Source: Lysobacter concretionis Ko07 = DSM 16239 (GTDB lineage: Bacteria; Pseudomonadota; Gammaproteobacteria; Xanthomonadales; Xanthomonadaceae). From it: a stretch of 64,000 nucleotides of DNA. Position numbers and translations under genes: made by a program. The notes below the pieces were generated by a model. That model worked only from the letters and a program-made list of their open reading frames with translations, made no database searches and was not told the DNA's origin. Numbering within the stretch: position 1 is the stretch's first letter; each line of letters begins with the position of its first letter. Location of the stretch: assembly GCF_000768345.1 (NCBI RefSeq), contig NZ_AVPS01000005.1, positions 310,001 to 374,000 of the forward strand, read 5' to 3'. Shown here one piece after another: positions 43,929 to 53,932 of the stretch.

Positions 43929-44408
43929 TCAGGAGTCGTGCGCAAGCGGAGCGGCCTCGGCCAGATGCTCAAGCCAGCGCTGGCCGGTCCCGGTTTGTGG
44001 TTTCAATGCGGCAATACGACCGTCTCCTTCCAGCGCCATCTCGATGCACAGGTCCGGCGCAGGCAGGCTGCCGAGGCCACGCTCGGGCCATTCCACCAGC
44101 CACAGCGTCACGTCGTCGGTGTCCAGGCCGAGGTATTCCAGCTCGCCGGGGTCGCCGATCCGGTACAGGTCGAGATGCCAGGCTTCGCCGCCGGTCGCCA
44201 GCGGATAACGCTCGACCAGCGTGTAGGTCGGGCTGCGGATCGCGCCCTGCACGCCCAGCTCGCGCAGCAGGGCGCGCGCCAGGGTGGACTTGCCGGCGCC
44301 CAGGTCGCCCTGTAGATGCACCACCGCGCGGGGCGGACGGGTCTGGGCGAGCGAGCGCCCCAAGCGGTCGGTGCTGTCGCTGTCCGCCAGCCAGTACGAC
44401 GTCGTCAT
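43929..44408 (-). CDS. tsaE: tRNA threonylcarbamoyladenosine synthesis ATPase TsaE
   Basis: It encodes 159 aa. Walker A GDLGAGKSTLARALL, then SPTYTLVERYP and the HLDLYRI and EWPERG motifs are all as in TsaE, the ATPase that works with TsaB-TsaD to make the universal t6A37 modification of tRNA. Its ATG overlaps the nnr stop by 4 bases, implying translational coupling. An 88-base gap separates it from amiC. Confidence 0.93.
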   Translation of the reverse strand: MTTSYWLADSDSTDRLGRSLAQTRPPRAVVHLQGDLGAGKSTLARALLRELGVQGAIRSPTYTLVERYPLATGGEAWHLDLYRIGDPGELEYLGLDTDDVTLWLVEWPERGLGSLPAPDLCIEMALEGDGRIAALKPQTGTGQRWLEHLAEAAPLAHDS

Positions 44409-45925
44409 CGCACGGCAGCCGGGTTGGCGTGACGACGCAGCCGGGGCATCAGGTCGCTGGGCAACAGACCGCGCTCGCCGCCGTCACTTGCAGCGGCATC
44501 GCCGGCCACCGCATGCAGCAAGGCGCCACAGCTGGCGGCATCGAACGCGTCCAGCCCCTGCCCCCGCAGCGCCGCGATGACGCCGGTCAACACGTCGCCC
44601 ATGCCGCCTACCGCCATGCCGGGATTGCCGGCATCGACCAACCGTGGCGTGCGCCCCGGTGCGGCGATGACCGTCCCGGCACCCTTCAGCACCACCACGG
44701 CGTCATGGCGCACGGCCAGTACCTGCGCGGCCGCAAACCGGTCGCGCTGGATGTCGGCGCTCTCCACTTCCAGCAGGCGCGCGGCCTCGCCGGGGTGCGG
44801 GGTCAGGACGCTGCCGGGCGGTGGCGCCAACGCGTGCTTCGCCATCAGATTCAGGGCGTCCGCATCCAGCACCGCTGGCTTGCCGGACCCCATTGCCTGC
44901 TCCAGCAGGGCGAGCGCCCAGGCCGACTGCCCCAGGCCGGGCCCGATCGCGATCACATCGGCCATCGACACCAGCTCAGCCTCCAGCGCATCGGCATCGT
45001 CGGCATGTCCGTGCGCCATGGCTTCCGGCAGCCGGGCCAGCAGCGCGCCGACGTGGTCTGTGCGGGTGACGACATCGACCAGACCCGCGCCGGTACGCAA
45101 CGCCGCCTCGGCCGCGAGCATGATCGCGCCGCCGTGGCCGTGCTCGCCGCCGACGCACAGCACGCGGCCATTGCGGCCCTTGTGGCTGTCGCGCAGTCGC
45201 GGTTGCAGCCAGCGCGTCAGGTCCGCCGCCCGCAGCCACTCGGCACTGGGCATGATGCCGGTCCACAGCACGTCATCGCCGTCCTGGCCAGGCTGGTCGA
45301 TGCCGAGCTCCAGATCGGAGACCTGCAGCTCGCCGGTGCAGTCGCGCGCGGGACCCGTTCGCAAACCGGCCTTGGCAGCGATGAACTCCAGCGTGGCATC
45401 GGCCAAGACCGCAGCACCGGGAACGCCGCCGGTCACCGCGTCGATCCCGCTGGGCACGTCGAGGGCTAGAACCGGCGCCGGGTGGCCATTGATGGCCTCG
45501 ACCAGCACTGCGGCCGCCGCATCCGGGGCCCGCGTCAGGCCGATCCCGAACAGCGCGTCCACCAGCACGTCCGCATGCGGCAGCCCGGAGATGAAATCGA
45601 CCACCTCCCCGCCACTGGCGAGGTAATCCGCGCAAGCGCGGCGGGCCTGTTCCGTCCGTGGCGCATGGTCGGGCAGCCTGACAACCCGGACGCGGCGACC
45701 GGACCCGTGCGCAAGCTTCGCCAGCACGTAGCCGTCGCCCCCGTTGTTGCCGGGGCCACACACCACCAGTACCGACTGGGCTGCGGGCCAGTGCTGCAAA
45801 ACGGTCTGCCACCCATCGCGGCCGGCGCGCCGCATCAATTCGAACCCGTCGCCCAGCCGTGCCGTGGCGCGGTTTTCGATCTCGCGCACGGTGCTGACGG
45901 AATGGAGGGCGGCGGCAGGGAGCAT
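44405..45925 (-). CDS. nnr: Bifunctional NAD(P)H-hydrate epimerase / dehydratase
   Basis: It encodes 506 aa. The N-terminal YjeF-N epimerase domain (~1-215) has VVCGPGNNGGDGYVLAKL and VDALFGIGL. The C-terminal ADP-dependent dehydratase (ribokinase-like, ~225-495) has VLCVGGEHGHGGAIMLAAEA, LTPHPGEAARLL, VVLKGAGTVIAAP and GNPGMAVGGMGDVLTG. It repairs hydrated NAD(P)H. It is first in the operon with tsaE and divergent from queG, the same arrangement as yjeF/queG in E. coli. Confidence 0.94.
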   Translation of the reverse strand: MLPAAALHSVSTVREIENRATARLGDGFELMRRAGRDGWQTVLQHWPAAQSVLVVCGPGNNGGDGYVLAKLAHGSGRRVRVVRLPDHAPRTEQARRACADYLASGGEVVDFISGLPHADVLVDALFGIGLTRAPDAAAAVLVEAINGHPAPVLALDVPSGIDAVTGGVPGAAVLADATLEFIAAKAGLRTGPARDCTGELQVSDLELGIDQPGQDGDDVLWTGIMPSAEWLRAADLTRWLQPRLRDSHKGRNGRVLCVGGEHGHGGAIMLAAEAALRTGAGLVDVVTRTDHVGALLARLPEAMAHGHADDADALEAELVSMADVIAIGPGLGQSAWALALLEQAMGSGKPAVLDADALNLMAKHALAPPPGSVLTPHPGEAARLLEVESADIQRDRFAAAQVLAVRHDAVVVLKGAGTVIAAPGRTPRLVDAGNPGMAVGGMGDVLTGVIAALRGQGLDAFDAASCGALLHAVAGDAAASDGGERGLLPSDLMPRLRRHANPAAVR

Positions 45926-45950
45926 CCGGCGATTCTATACTTGGCGGGCC

Positions 45951-47090
45951 GTGACCCACTCCTCCCTTCCCCATCAAGACCCGCTGCCGGCGACGCCGAC
46001 CGACGCGGGCTGCGAGCCCGCCGACCCTGCCGCGCTCGCCCGGCGCATCCGCGAGCTTGCGCGGGAGTTCGGCTTCCAGCGCTGCGGCATCAGCGGCATC
46101 GACCTGGGCGAGGACGAGGCGCACCTGCGCGACTGGCTGGCGCAGGGCCTGTACGGATCGATGGAATGGATGGCGCGCCATGGCGACGCCCGCTCGCGGC
46201 CGGCCGAGCTGATCCCCGGCACCCTGCGGGTCATCTCCGTCGGCCTGGATTACGGCCGGCGCGACGACCAGGAAGCCTGGCAGACCCTGGCCGACGGCGA
46301 GCGCGCCTACGTCGCCCGCTACGCGCTGGGCCGGGATTACCACAAGCTCATGCGCCAGCGCCTGCAGCGGCTGGCCACGCGGATCGCCGAAGTGGTCGGC
46401 CCGTTCGGGCATCGCGTGTTCGTCGATTCGGCGCCGGTGCTGGAACGTGCGCTGGCCCGCAACGCCGGGCTGGGCTGGATCGGCAAGCACACCTGCCTGA
46501 TCGACAAGGACGGCGGCTCGTGGTTCTTCCTCGGCGAGATCTACCTCGACCTGCCTTTGCCGGTCGACGCGCCCGCGAGCACCCACTGCGGCACCTGCAC
46601 GCGCTGCATCGACGTCTGCCCGACACAGGCGATCACCGCGCCGTACCGGCTGGATGCGCGGCGCTGCATTTCCTACCTGACCATCGAGCACGACGGGCCG
46701 ATCCCGCTGGAACTGCGCGAGCCGATCGGCAACCGCATCTTCGGCTGCGACGACTGCCAGCTGGTGTGCCCGTGGAACAAGTTCGCCAAGCGCACCGACG
46801 AGCCGGATTTCCGCGCCCGCAACAACCTCGACGAGGCCAGCCTGGCGGAGCTGTTTGCCTGGACGGAGGCCGAATTCCTGCAGCGCAGCGAAGGCTCGGC
46901 GATCCGCCGCAGCGGGCACCAGCGCTGGTTGCGCAACATCGCCGTGGCACTGGGCAACGCACCGACCACGCCCGAGGTGGTCGCCGCACTGGAATCACGC
47001 CGTGACAGCGACGACCCGCTGGTGCGCGAGCATGTCGAATGGGCGCTGGAGCGCCACGGCGTACCGAATGGGCCGGCAGCGCGAGGTTGA
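45951..47090 (+). CDS. queG: Epoxyqueuosine reductase QueG
   Basis: It encodes 379 aa from a GTG start (VTHSSLPHQDP); no nearer ATG precedes the conserved region. It carries out the last step of queuosine synthesis in tRNA. It has cobalamin- and substrate-binding regions (FVDSAPVLERALARNAGLGW, IGKHTCLID) and two 4Fe-4S clusters in HCGTCTRCIDVCPTQAI and CDDCQLVCPWNKF. A C-terminal HEAT-like stretch (RRSGHQRWLRNIAVALGN) is normal. Only 25 bases separate it from the divergent nnr start, so the promoters overlap. Confidence 0.93.
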   Translation: MTHSSLPHQDPLPATPTDAGCEPADPAALARRIRELAREFGFQRCGISGIDLGEDEAHLRDWLAQGLYGSMEWMARHGDARSRPAELIPGTLRVISVGLDYGRRDDQEAWQTLADGERAYVARYALGRDYHKLMRQRLQRLATRIAEVVGPFGHRVFVDSAPVLERALARNAGLGWIGKHTCLIDKDGGSWFFLGEIYLDLPLPVDAPASTHCGTCTRCIDVCPTQAITAPYRLDARRCISYLTIEHDGPIPLELREPIGNRIFGCDDCQLVCPWNKFAKRTDEPDFRARNNLDEASLAELFAWTEAEFLQRSEGSAIRRSGHQRWLRNIAVALGNAPTTPEVVAALESRRDSDDPLVREHVEWALERHGVPNGPAARG

Positions 47091-47138
47091 GGCGAAGTTG
47101 AGGCGATCATGTCGCGATCGCCGGGATCGAAGCCCCGC

Positions 47139-47216
47139 GGTCGCGGCTGAAGCCGCTCCTACAACAATCCGATCGCCGCGGCCCAAGCTCCTGTAGGAGC
47201 GGCTTCAGCCGCGACC
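47139..47216. repeat. Inverted pair of GTAGGAGCGGCTTCAGCC-type repeats
   Basis: A 24-bp sequence at 47139-47162 and its exact reverse complement at 47193-47216 (gtaggagcggcttcagccgc...) face each other across 30 bases. They can form a long hairpin between the convergent queG and panD genes. The unit is a variant of family B with GGCTTCAGCC in the centre. Confidence 0.85.
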
Positions 47217-47301
47217 TGTACATCACGACCACGGTGAGAGAGATCGCCACCCCGCCGGATCGACCACCGGAATCGGTACGTCGTTATCGCGTCATTCCCT
47301 G

Positions 47302-47361
47302 CGCGTTCGCGGCTCACGCCGCTCCTGCGCCTTCGGACACCCGAAGGAAGTCCGGTCGGAC
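47302..47361. repeat. Composite intergenic repeat (second copy)
   Basis: gcgttcgcggctcacgccgc, tcctgcgccttcgg and cgaaggaagtccggtcggac parallel the element at 38171-38246. It ends five bases before the panD stop. Confidence 0.6.
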
Positions 47362-47366
47362 AAAAA

Positions 47367-47747
47367 TCAGGCCGCCTGCGCGGGGATCGAGCGGTTGGTG
47401 TGGGTCAGCTGGTTGGCCTGGTCGACGTACACCAGGGTCGGCTTGTAGGCCGCCGCTTCAGCCTCGTCGAGCCCGACATAGGCGCAGATGATCACCAGGT
47501 CGCCCGGTTGCGCGCAGTGCGCGGCCGCGCCATTGACCGAGATCACGCCGCTGCCTTCCTCGCCCCGGATCGCGTAGGTGACGAAGCGATGCCCGCTGTT
47601 GACGTTGTAGATATGGATCTGTTCGTACTCGCGGATGCCGGAGATATCCAGCAGCCGCCCGTCGATCGCGCACGAACCCTCGTAATGCAGTTCGGCGTGG
47701 GTGACGGTGGCCCGGTGGATCTTGGCCTTGAGCAGGTTCAGTTGCAT
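47367..47747 (-). CDS. panD: Aspartate 1-decarboxylase
   Basis: It encodes 126 aa. It makes beta-alanine for pantothenate. The self-cleavage site YEGSCAID is at G24-S25, where Ser25 becomes the pyruvoyl group; this position is the canonical one. [16 protein letters not shown] and [19 protein letters not shown] are conserved. Start ATG ([15 protein letters not shown]) matches the family. It is last in a panB-panC-panD series with gaps of 72 and 99 bases. Confidence 0.95.
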   Translation of the reverse strand: MQLNLLKAKIHRATVTHAELHYEGSCAIDGRLLDISGIREYEQIHIYNVNSGHRFVTYAIRGEEGSGVISVNGAAAHCAQPGDLVIICAYVGLDEAEAAAYKPTLVYVDQANQLTHTNRSIPAQAA

Positions 47748-47846
47748 TTCGATGACTCCGACCACGGCATGCGGGCGTTCAAGAGGCGCCAGTTTATCAG
47801 CGCATGGCGCGCTGCAACATGACCCCGGCACAACGTTGTTTCGCAT

Positions 47847-48695
47847 TCACAGGTCGAATGCCAGGTTGTCGATCAACCGGGTCGTGCCCAGCCGCGCGGC
47901 GACCAGGGCGACACGCGGGCCACGCTCGCCCGGTGCCGGTTCGCCCAGATCGGGGCGCCGGATGGCCACGTAGTCGACGTCGAATCCTGCGCTGGCCAGC
48001 TGCTCGACGCCACCCGCCTCCACGGCCTGACGCGCCTGTCCGGACTGGCTGGCCGCGCGCATCGCCTGCAGGCAGCGCCATATCGTGGCCGCCACCGGAC
48101 GCTCCTGCGCCGACAGGTACTGGTTGCGCGAACTCATCGCCAAGCCGTCGGCCTCGCGCAGGATCGGCGCGGCGACCAGCTCGACCGGGAACGCGAGGTC
48201 GTCGACCAGGTAGCGGATCACCGCCAGTTGCTGGTAGTCCTTGAGTCCGAACACGGCCACATCCGGCTGCACCTGGTTGAACAATCGCGACACCACCGTG
48301 GACACGCCATCGAAATGGCCGGGGCGGTGGGCGCCTTCCAGCACTCCGGTCACGCCCGGCACGCAGACCTTCACCGCGGCATCCACACCGTGCGGATACA
48401 TCGCCGGCACGCTGGGCAGCCACATCACGTCGGCGCCGGCGGCATCCAGACCGGCACGGTCGGCATCGACGGTGCGTGGATACCGGTCGTAGTCCTCGCT
48501 GGGGCCGAACTGGGTCGGGTTGACGAACACGCTGACGACTACGCGGTCCGCGTTTTCCCGCGCCAGCTGGACCAGCGAATGGTGGCCGGCGTGCAGGTTG
48601 CCCATCGTGGGCACGAGGCCGACACGCAAGCCGGCGCGCTTCCATTCGCGGATGCGGGCGCGCAAGGCGGAGAGTTCCGTGACGGTTTCGATCAT
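47847..48695 (-). CDS. panC: Pantothenate synthetase
   Basis: It encodes 282 aa. It joins pantoate and beta-alanine using ATP. The HIGH-like motif is PTMGNLHAGHHSL, and FVNPTQFGPSEDYDRYPRT, FGLKDYQQLAVIRYLVDDL and SSRNQYLS (KMSKS-like site) are intact. The length is standard. It lies between panB and panD on the same strand, so coenzyme A precursor synthesis is grouped. Confidence 0.95.
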   Translation of the reverse strand: MIETVTELSALRARIREWKRAGLRVGLVPTMGNLHAGHHSLVQLARENADRVVVSVFVNPTQFGPSEDYDRYPRTVDADRAGLDAAGADVMWLPSVPAMYPHGVDAAVKVCVPGVTGVLEGAHRPGHFDGVSTVVSRLFNQVQPDVAVFGLKDYQQLAVIRYLVDDLAFPVELVAAPILREADGLAMSSRNQYLSAQERPVAATIWRCLQAMRAASQSGQARQAVEAGGVEQLASAGFDVDYVAIRRPDLGEPAPGERGPRVALVAARLGTTRLIDNLAFDL

Positions 48696-48767
48696 GGATC
48701 AGCAGATGGTCTGGATGGATGGGTGGAAACGGGACGGTACCGGAGCCATCAGCCCCGGGGCCCCGAA

Positions 48768-49595
<828 letters not shown>

Positions 49596-49607
49596 GGGAG
49601 TTGCTCG

Positions 49608-50138
49608 CTAACGTGCCGCGTGGGTCGGCGGCGGGGGCGTATACGGTAGCGCCTGGATGTCGTCGGTGGCCATCCTGGCCAACGAATCGCAAGCCGCGCC
49701 GATGCCGGGAATCCGCACCTGCGGCGCGATTTCGACCAGTGGCAGCAGCGCGAACGCACGGTCATGCAGGTGCGGATGCGGCACCCGCAGGCCCGGCTCC
49801 TCGATCACCTGGTCGGCATACAGCAGCAGGTCGAGATCCAGCGTGCGTGGCCCCCAGCGGTCGCTGCCATCGTCCCGCCGCAGCCGGCCCGCATCACGCT
49901 CGATCCGCAGCAGCGCCGCCAGCAGCGCCTGCGGGGTGAGCGTGGTGTCCAGCATCGCCACCGCGTTGAGAAAGTCCGGCTGCGAGGTCAATCCCCAGGC
50001 CGGCGTCCGGTACAGCCGCGAGGCCTTCAGCAAGCGGGTATCCGGCAACTCATCCAGCGACACGAATGCCGCCTGCAGGATCGCCGCGCTGTCACCCAGG
50101 TTGCTGCCGAGGCCGACAAAGACCATGGCGGAGCTCAT
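49608..50138 (-). CDS. folK: 2-amino-4-hydroxy-6-hydroxymethyldihydropteridine pyrophosphokinase
   Basis: It encodes 176 aa. It pyrophosphorylates the pterin for folate synthesis. VGLGSNLGDSAAILQAA, SRLYRTPAWGLTSQPDFLNA and the metal-binding GPRTLDLDLLLYAD are signature HPPK motifs, and RVPHPHLHDRAFALLPLVEI follows. The ATG overlaps the pcnB stop (ATGA), a common pairing in gammaproteobacteria. Confidence 0.95.
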   Translation of the reverse strand: MSSAMVFVGLGSNLGDSAAILQAAFVSLDELPDTRLLKASRLYRTPAWGLTSQPDFLNAVAMLDTTLTPQALLAALLRIERDAGRLRRDDGSDRWGPRTLDLDLLLYADQVIEEPGLRVPHPHLHDRAFALLPLVEIAPQVRIPGIGAACDSLARMATDDIQALPYTPPPPTHAAR

Positions 50139-51481
50139 TCGTCGGTGGCTGACGATACCCGGCGGCTTCGGCGACGCGGGCGGCGCTGTGCGTCCACGTC
50201 GCCCGGACCAGGCGGCACCGCGTCGGCATCCGCGTCGTATGACGCACGGTGGGCGTCGCCCAGCTGCCGCTGCTGATCGAGCCAGAACTCGACATCGGCG
50301 GCATGCTCGTCCGACGCGGCCAGACGCAGGCTGAGGAAGTCGAATGCAGCACGGAACCGCGGATGGGACAGCATCCGCGACACCCGCTTGCCCTGGCGCA
50401 ACGAGAACCGCGATTGCAGCAGCCAGATTTCCTGCATCGGGATCGAGAACCGTCGCGGCAGTGCAATGGTGGACAGCTGTTGCACCGTGACCCGGTCGGC
50501 CGCGCGACGCTGGGCATCCACCGTCTGCACGCCCTGCGCCTGCAAGGCCATCAGCGAACGGCAGTAGGCCGGCCACAGCAGCAGTGCAAACAGGAACGCG
50601 GGCGACACCGGATCGCCATTGGCCACGCGCTGGTCGGTGCCGCGCAATCCGTCGAGCACCACCTTGCGCAACGCCCCGCTGCGGTTCGCCTTCAGCGCGG
50701 CCGCGCTGGCGGGCAGCAACGCGGGCAACAGGCCGTAGCGCTCCAGCCCGAGGAAACTCTCGACCGCATGCCCGGACAGGAACAGCTTCAGGCACTCCTC
50801 GAACAGGCGCGCCGGTGCCGACTCCGACAGCAGCGACGCCAGTTGCGGGATCGGCGCGGCGGTCGCCGTCTCGATCTGGAACCCCAGCTTGGCGGCCAGA
50901 CGCACCGCACGCAGCATGCGCACCGGGTCCTCGCGGTAGCGGGTTTCCGGATCGCCGATCAGGCGCATCAGGCGGTTCTGCACATCCTCGAAACCGCCGA
51001 CGTAATCGCGCACCGAGAAATCCTCGATCGCGTAATACAGCGCATTGGCGGTGAAGTCGCGGCGCACCGCGTCGTCCTCGATCGTGCCGTAGACGTTGTC
51101 GCGCACCAGCCGGCCGCCTTCATGCTGCTCGCGGTCGCCACTGCCATCGTCGGTATTGGCGCGAAAGGTCGCGACCTCGATGATCTCGCGGCCGAACACG
51201 ACATGCGCCAGACGGAACCTGCGACCGATCAGGCGGCAGTTGCGGAACAACTGCTTGACCTCCTCGGGCGTCGCGTCGGTGGCGATGTCGAAGTCCTTCG
51301 GCTGCCGCCCCGCCAGCAGGTCGCGCACCGCGCCGCCTACCAGATAAGCGGCGAAGCCTCCGTCGCGCAGGCGATACAGCACCCGCAGCGCACTGGGACT
51401 GATGTCCTTGCGAGACACGTTGTGTTGATCGCGAGGGATGACCCGCAGTACGGGATGGGAAAGTGGATTTTGGTCTGGCAT
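50135..51481 (-). CDS. pcnB: Poly(A) polymerase I
   Basis: It encodes about 448 aa from the ATG at MPDQNPLSH; an ATG 19 codons earlier is possible. It adds 3' poly(A) tails to RNA for decay. YLVGGAVRDLLAGRQPKDFD and IATDATPEEVKQLFRNCRLI form the nucleotidyltransferase centre, with RRDFTANALYYAIEDFSVRD and the PETRYREDPVRMLRAVRLAA motif next. The C-terminal tail is Arg-rich and disordered (RRPRRRSRR), as usual. It is first in the pcnB-folK-panBCD series. Confidence 0.93.
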   Translation of the reverse strand: MPDQNPLSHPVLRVIPRDQHNVSRKDISPSALRVLYRLRDGGFAAYLVGGAVRDLLAGRQPKDFDIATDATPEEVKQLFRNCRLIGRRFRLAHVVFGREIIEVATFRANTDDGSGDREQHEGGRLVRDNVYGTIEDDAVRRDFTANALYYAIEDFSVRDYVGGFEDVQNRLMRLIGDPETRYREDPVRMLRAVRLAAKLGFQIETATAAPIPQLASLLSESAPARLFEECLKLFLSGHAVESFLGLERYGLLPALLPASAAALKANRSGALRKVVLDGLRGTDQRVANGDPVSPAFLFALLLWPAYCRSLMALQAQGVQTVDAQRRAADRVTVQQLSTIALPRRFSIPMQEIWLLQSRFSLRQGKRVSRMLSHPRFRAAFDFLSLRLAASDEHAADVEFWLDQQRQLGDAHRASYDADADAVPPGPGDVDAQRRPRRRSRRVSSATDE

Positions 51482-51591
51482 CGAGCGGGCATCGCCGCGG
51501 TTGGGAATTTTTTGATGATAAACCGTTGCCGACTGCAACAGCGCGCCATATACTAGCAGGCCGCATCACGGTGAGAGTCCGGTGCGGGTTT

Positions 51592-51667
51592 GCTCCCTTC
51601 GTCTAGAGGCCTAGGACGTGGCCCTCTCACGGCTAAAACAGGGGTTCGAATCCCCTAGGGAGCGCCA
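51592..51667 (+). tRNA. tRNA-Glu (CTC anticodon)
   Basis: Acceptor arms gctccct and agggagc pair, followed by GCCA with CCA encoded. The D-arm gtctagaggcctaggac, anticodon loop ctCTCac and T-arm aggggttcgaatcccct are nearly identical to those of E. coli tRNA-Glu. A terminator follows ten bases later. Confidence 0.93.
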
Positions 51668-51676
51668 CATACCCGG

Positions 51677-51709
51677 AAGCCCGCACAGCGATGTGCGGGC
51701 TTTCTTTTT
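51677..51709 (+). terminator. Terminator after tRNA-Glu
   Basis: A stem AAGCCCGCAC/GTGCGGGCTT with loop AGCGAT is followed by TCTTTTT. It ends the tRNA transcript before the ferredoxin gene. Confidence 0.9.
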
Positions 51710-51805
51710 GTACGCCGCGCGACACCGCCCCATCGCCACGGCTTGGGGCGGACCGGCGCAAATCGCTACACTTCCACCGTTGTCACGTCACCGGAAATCC
51801 AGTCC

Positions 51806-52129
51806 ATGCCCTTCGTCGTCACCGATAGCTGCATCAAGTGCAAGTACACCGACTGCGTCGAGGTGTGCCCGGTCGACTGTTTCCACGAAGGCCCGAATTT
51901 CCTGGTGATCGACCCGGACGAATGCATCGATTGCACGCTGTGCGAACCCGAGTGCCCGGTCAATGCGATCTATCCGGAGGACGACGTTCCCGGTGGCCAG
52001 GAAATCTTCGTCCAGCTCAATGCCGAACTGTCGAAGGAGTGGCCGGTCATCAGCCAGCGCAAGGATCCGCCGGCGGACGCGCAGGAATGGGACGACAAGA
52101 CCGGCAAGCTGCCGCTGCTCGAGCGCTGA
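51806..52129 (+). CDS. fdxA: 7Fe ferredoxin (3Fe-4S + 4Fe-4S)
   Basis: It encodes 107 aa. It is a small electron carrier. [18 protein letters not shown] and [20 protein letters not shown] provide cysteines for both clusters, in the FdxA (Azotobacter FdI-type) arrangement. The C-terminal tail is acidic. The start was set at [12 protein letters not shown], the family-typical N-terminus. It is monocistronic and convergent with bamC, with a terminator between. Confidence 0.93.
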   Translation: MPFVVTDSCIKCKYTDCVEVCPVDCFHEGPNFLVIDPDECIDCTLCEPECPVNAIYPEDDVPGGQEIFVQLNAELSKEWPVISQRKDPPADAQEWDDKTGKLPLLER

Positions 52130-52192
52130 GGCACGGCCGGCTGCATACGGCCGGCGACGCTTGCCAGCCGACGTGCGCGGCGAAGGATGAGG

Positions 52193-52222
52193 CAAACAAA
52201 AACGGGCACTTCCGTGCCCGTT
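52193..52222 (-). terminator. Terminator for the dapA-bamC operon
   Basis: On the minus strand the stem AACGGGCAC/GTGCCCGTT with loop GGAA is followed by TTTGTTTG. It lies 52 bases after the bamC stop. Confidence 0.85.
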
Positions 52223-52274
52223 CTGCATGGCGACGACAGATCCGTCGTCGCGTCATCAAGGATGCGGCGGGAAG

Positions 52275-52805
52275 TCAGTGGCCGCCCAACGCCGTCTTCA
52301 GGGCGGCCACCAGCTGCACCGGCGCTTCACCGGTGGCCGGCATGCCGCGCGGGTCGACCGCGGAGACGTAGGCGCCGGCTTCGGTCTCGCTGACCCGGAC
52401 CAGGAAGTTGCTGTCCAGGTAGTTCACGTCGAACGCACCCAGCAACTTGGCGCGGCTGGCGATCGTGAGTCCGTCGACCGCCGTCAGGGCAGCATCGACC
52501 TTCTCGAACACCTCGTCACGGCTGCCGGCAACCACGAAGCCGGTCGAGGTGCCCGCAACGGGTGCCGCCTGCGCCGCGGCTACGGTTCCCGAAGCGGTTA
52601 CCGTGCCCGCCGGAGTGCCGGCCGGACTCGCCATCGCCGAGGTGGTGCGCGGCAGGTCCAGATCCGGCGGCACTTCCAGCGGCCGGGTCTGGGCGGTGTA
52701 CAGCGCGTCGTCCTTGCGTAGCCAGCTGCAACCGGAAACGGCGACCAGGCCGACCACGAGGGCGCCGGCAATTGCGGCACGGGATAACGGGACAGTGGAA
52801 CGCAT
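52275..52805 (-). CDS. bamC: Outer-membrane assembly lipoprotein BamC-like (short form)
   Basis: It encodes 176 aa with a lipoprotein signal (GALVVGLVAVSGCSW, lipobox VSGC). It has the BamC opening YTAQTRPLEVPPDLDLP, which lies against BamD in the known complex, and then one folded domain (VEKVDAALTAVDGLTIASRA-like region, VNYLDSNFLVRVSE). E. coli BamC has two such domains and about 344 aa, so the second is missing. It is 16 bases after dapA, the same order as in E. coli. Confidence 0.8.
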   Translation of the reverse strand: MRSTVPLSRAAIAGALVVGLVAVSGCSWLRKDDALYTAQTRPLEVPPDLDLPRTTSAMASPAGTPAGTVTASGTVAAAQAAPVAGTSTGFVVAGSRDEVFEKVDAALTAVDGLTIASRAKLLGAFDVNYLDSNFLVRVSETEAGAYVSAVDPRGMPATGEAPVQLVAALKTALGGH

Positions 52806-52821
52806 AGGGGGAATCTCCAGG

Positions 52822-53724
52822 TCAACCGGCGACAGCGTCGCAGGCCAGTTCAAGTTCGCGGATGGTCGCAGCAATCGTCGCTGCGGTGTCGTGGTGGCGC
52901 GGGGACAGTGGCAACAGGGGCAAGCGCAGACCGTAGCCGATGCCCTGGGCGGCCAGCAGCGCCTTGAGCGGGATCGGATTCGACTCGATGCCCAGGAAGG
53001 CATACGTCGCCTCCATGCGCTCGTTCCAGCCTTCCGCGGCCTGCTGCTTGTGATTGCGAGCCAGCTCGCACAAGCGGCGGAACGCACGTGGCAACACATT
53101 GGAAGCCACCGAAACCACGCCGTCCGCACCGGCCAGCATGGCCCGGCATGCGGTCGGATCATCGCCGCTGAGGACGACGAAATCACTGGACTGCAAAGCC
53201 AGCAGCGCCAGCATGCGCTCGGGCTCGTTGCGCGCCTCCTTGATGCCGATGATGCGCGGATGACCGGCCAGCTGCGCGACCGTTTCCGGCAGCAGGTCTC
53301 CGCCGGTGCGCCCGGGTACGTTGTACAGCACCACCGGCAACGCGCCGTCGTCGGCGATCGCGCGGTAATGGGCAACCAGCCCGTCCTGGGTGGGCCGCAC
53401 GTACGGCGGGGTCACCACCAGCGCGGCATCCGCGCCCAGCGCGCCGGCACGCCGGGTCTGCTCGATCGACTTGGCCGTGTTGGCGTCGCCGGTGCCGGCG
53501 ATCACCGGTACGCGACCGCCCACCTGCTCCACCGCCGTGCGCAGCAACACGTCGAATTCAACGCCATACAGGGCCGCGGCCTCGCCGGTCGAACCGGCCA
53601 CCACCAGCGCCTGCGTACCACCGGCCAGTTGCGCGTCGATGAGGCGACGCCATGCGTCGAGGTCGAGCTCGCCGTCAGGGTCGAACGGCGTCGCCAGTGC
53701 GGTGATGCTGCCGGAAAGTCGCAA
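52822..53724 (-). CDS. dapA: 4-hydroxy-tetrahydrodipicolinate synthase
   Basis: It encodes 300 aa from a TTG start ([13 protein letters not shown]), chosen because AAAGG lies eight bases upstream and no in-frame ATG exists at the family start. It makes the lysine/diaminopimelate precursor by condensing pyruvate with aspartate semialdehyde. [27 protein letters not shown] with the active-site Tyr, and IIGIKEARN with the Schiff-base Lys are all present. It is divergent from gcvR across 208 bases. Confidence 0.93.
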   Translation of the reverse strand: MRLSGSITALATPFDPDGELDLDAWRRLIDAQLAGGTQALVVAGSTGEAAALYGVEFDVLLRTAVEQVGGRVPVIAGTGDANTAKSIEQTRRAGALGADAALVVTPPYVRPTQDGLVAHYRAIADDGALPVVLYNVPGRTGGDLLPETVAQLAGHPRIIGIKEARNEPERMLALLALQSSDFVVLSGDDPTACRAMLAGADGVVSVASNVLPRAFRRLCELARNHKQQAAEGWNERMEATYAFLGIESNPIPLKALLAAQGIGYGLRLPLLPLSPRHHDTAATIAATIRELELACDAVAG

Positions 53725-53932
53725 GTCGGAAACCTTTGCATGAGTGGCGGAAGGTGCCGCACGCAAGACTCCACGGGCGGGCTGCAGGCGGCCGATGTTA
53801 CTTGCGGCGCGAAAGCACGGGCAAGTATGCTGCCTGCAGCCACGCTCCGCTTGCGGATCGTCGTTCAGCTCCCGGGCGACATGCAGTTTGCGTATCGCGC
53901 CGAAGCCAGTCCCCACTCTTGCAGGCGCCGCC

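Noticed and set aside
45273-46919. Minus-strand open frame across queG and nnr
   Set aside because: It overlaps two well-identified genes on opposite strands and shows no domain; it is a composition artefact.
51592-51667. tRNA-Glu as an island integration site
   Set aside because: No partial tRNA repeat or integrase was found nearby, and the flanking genes are ordinary housekeeping genes.
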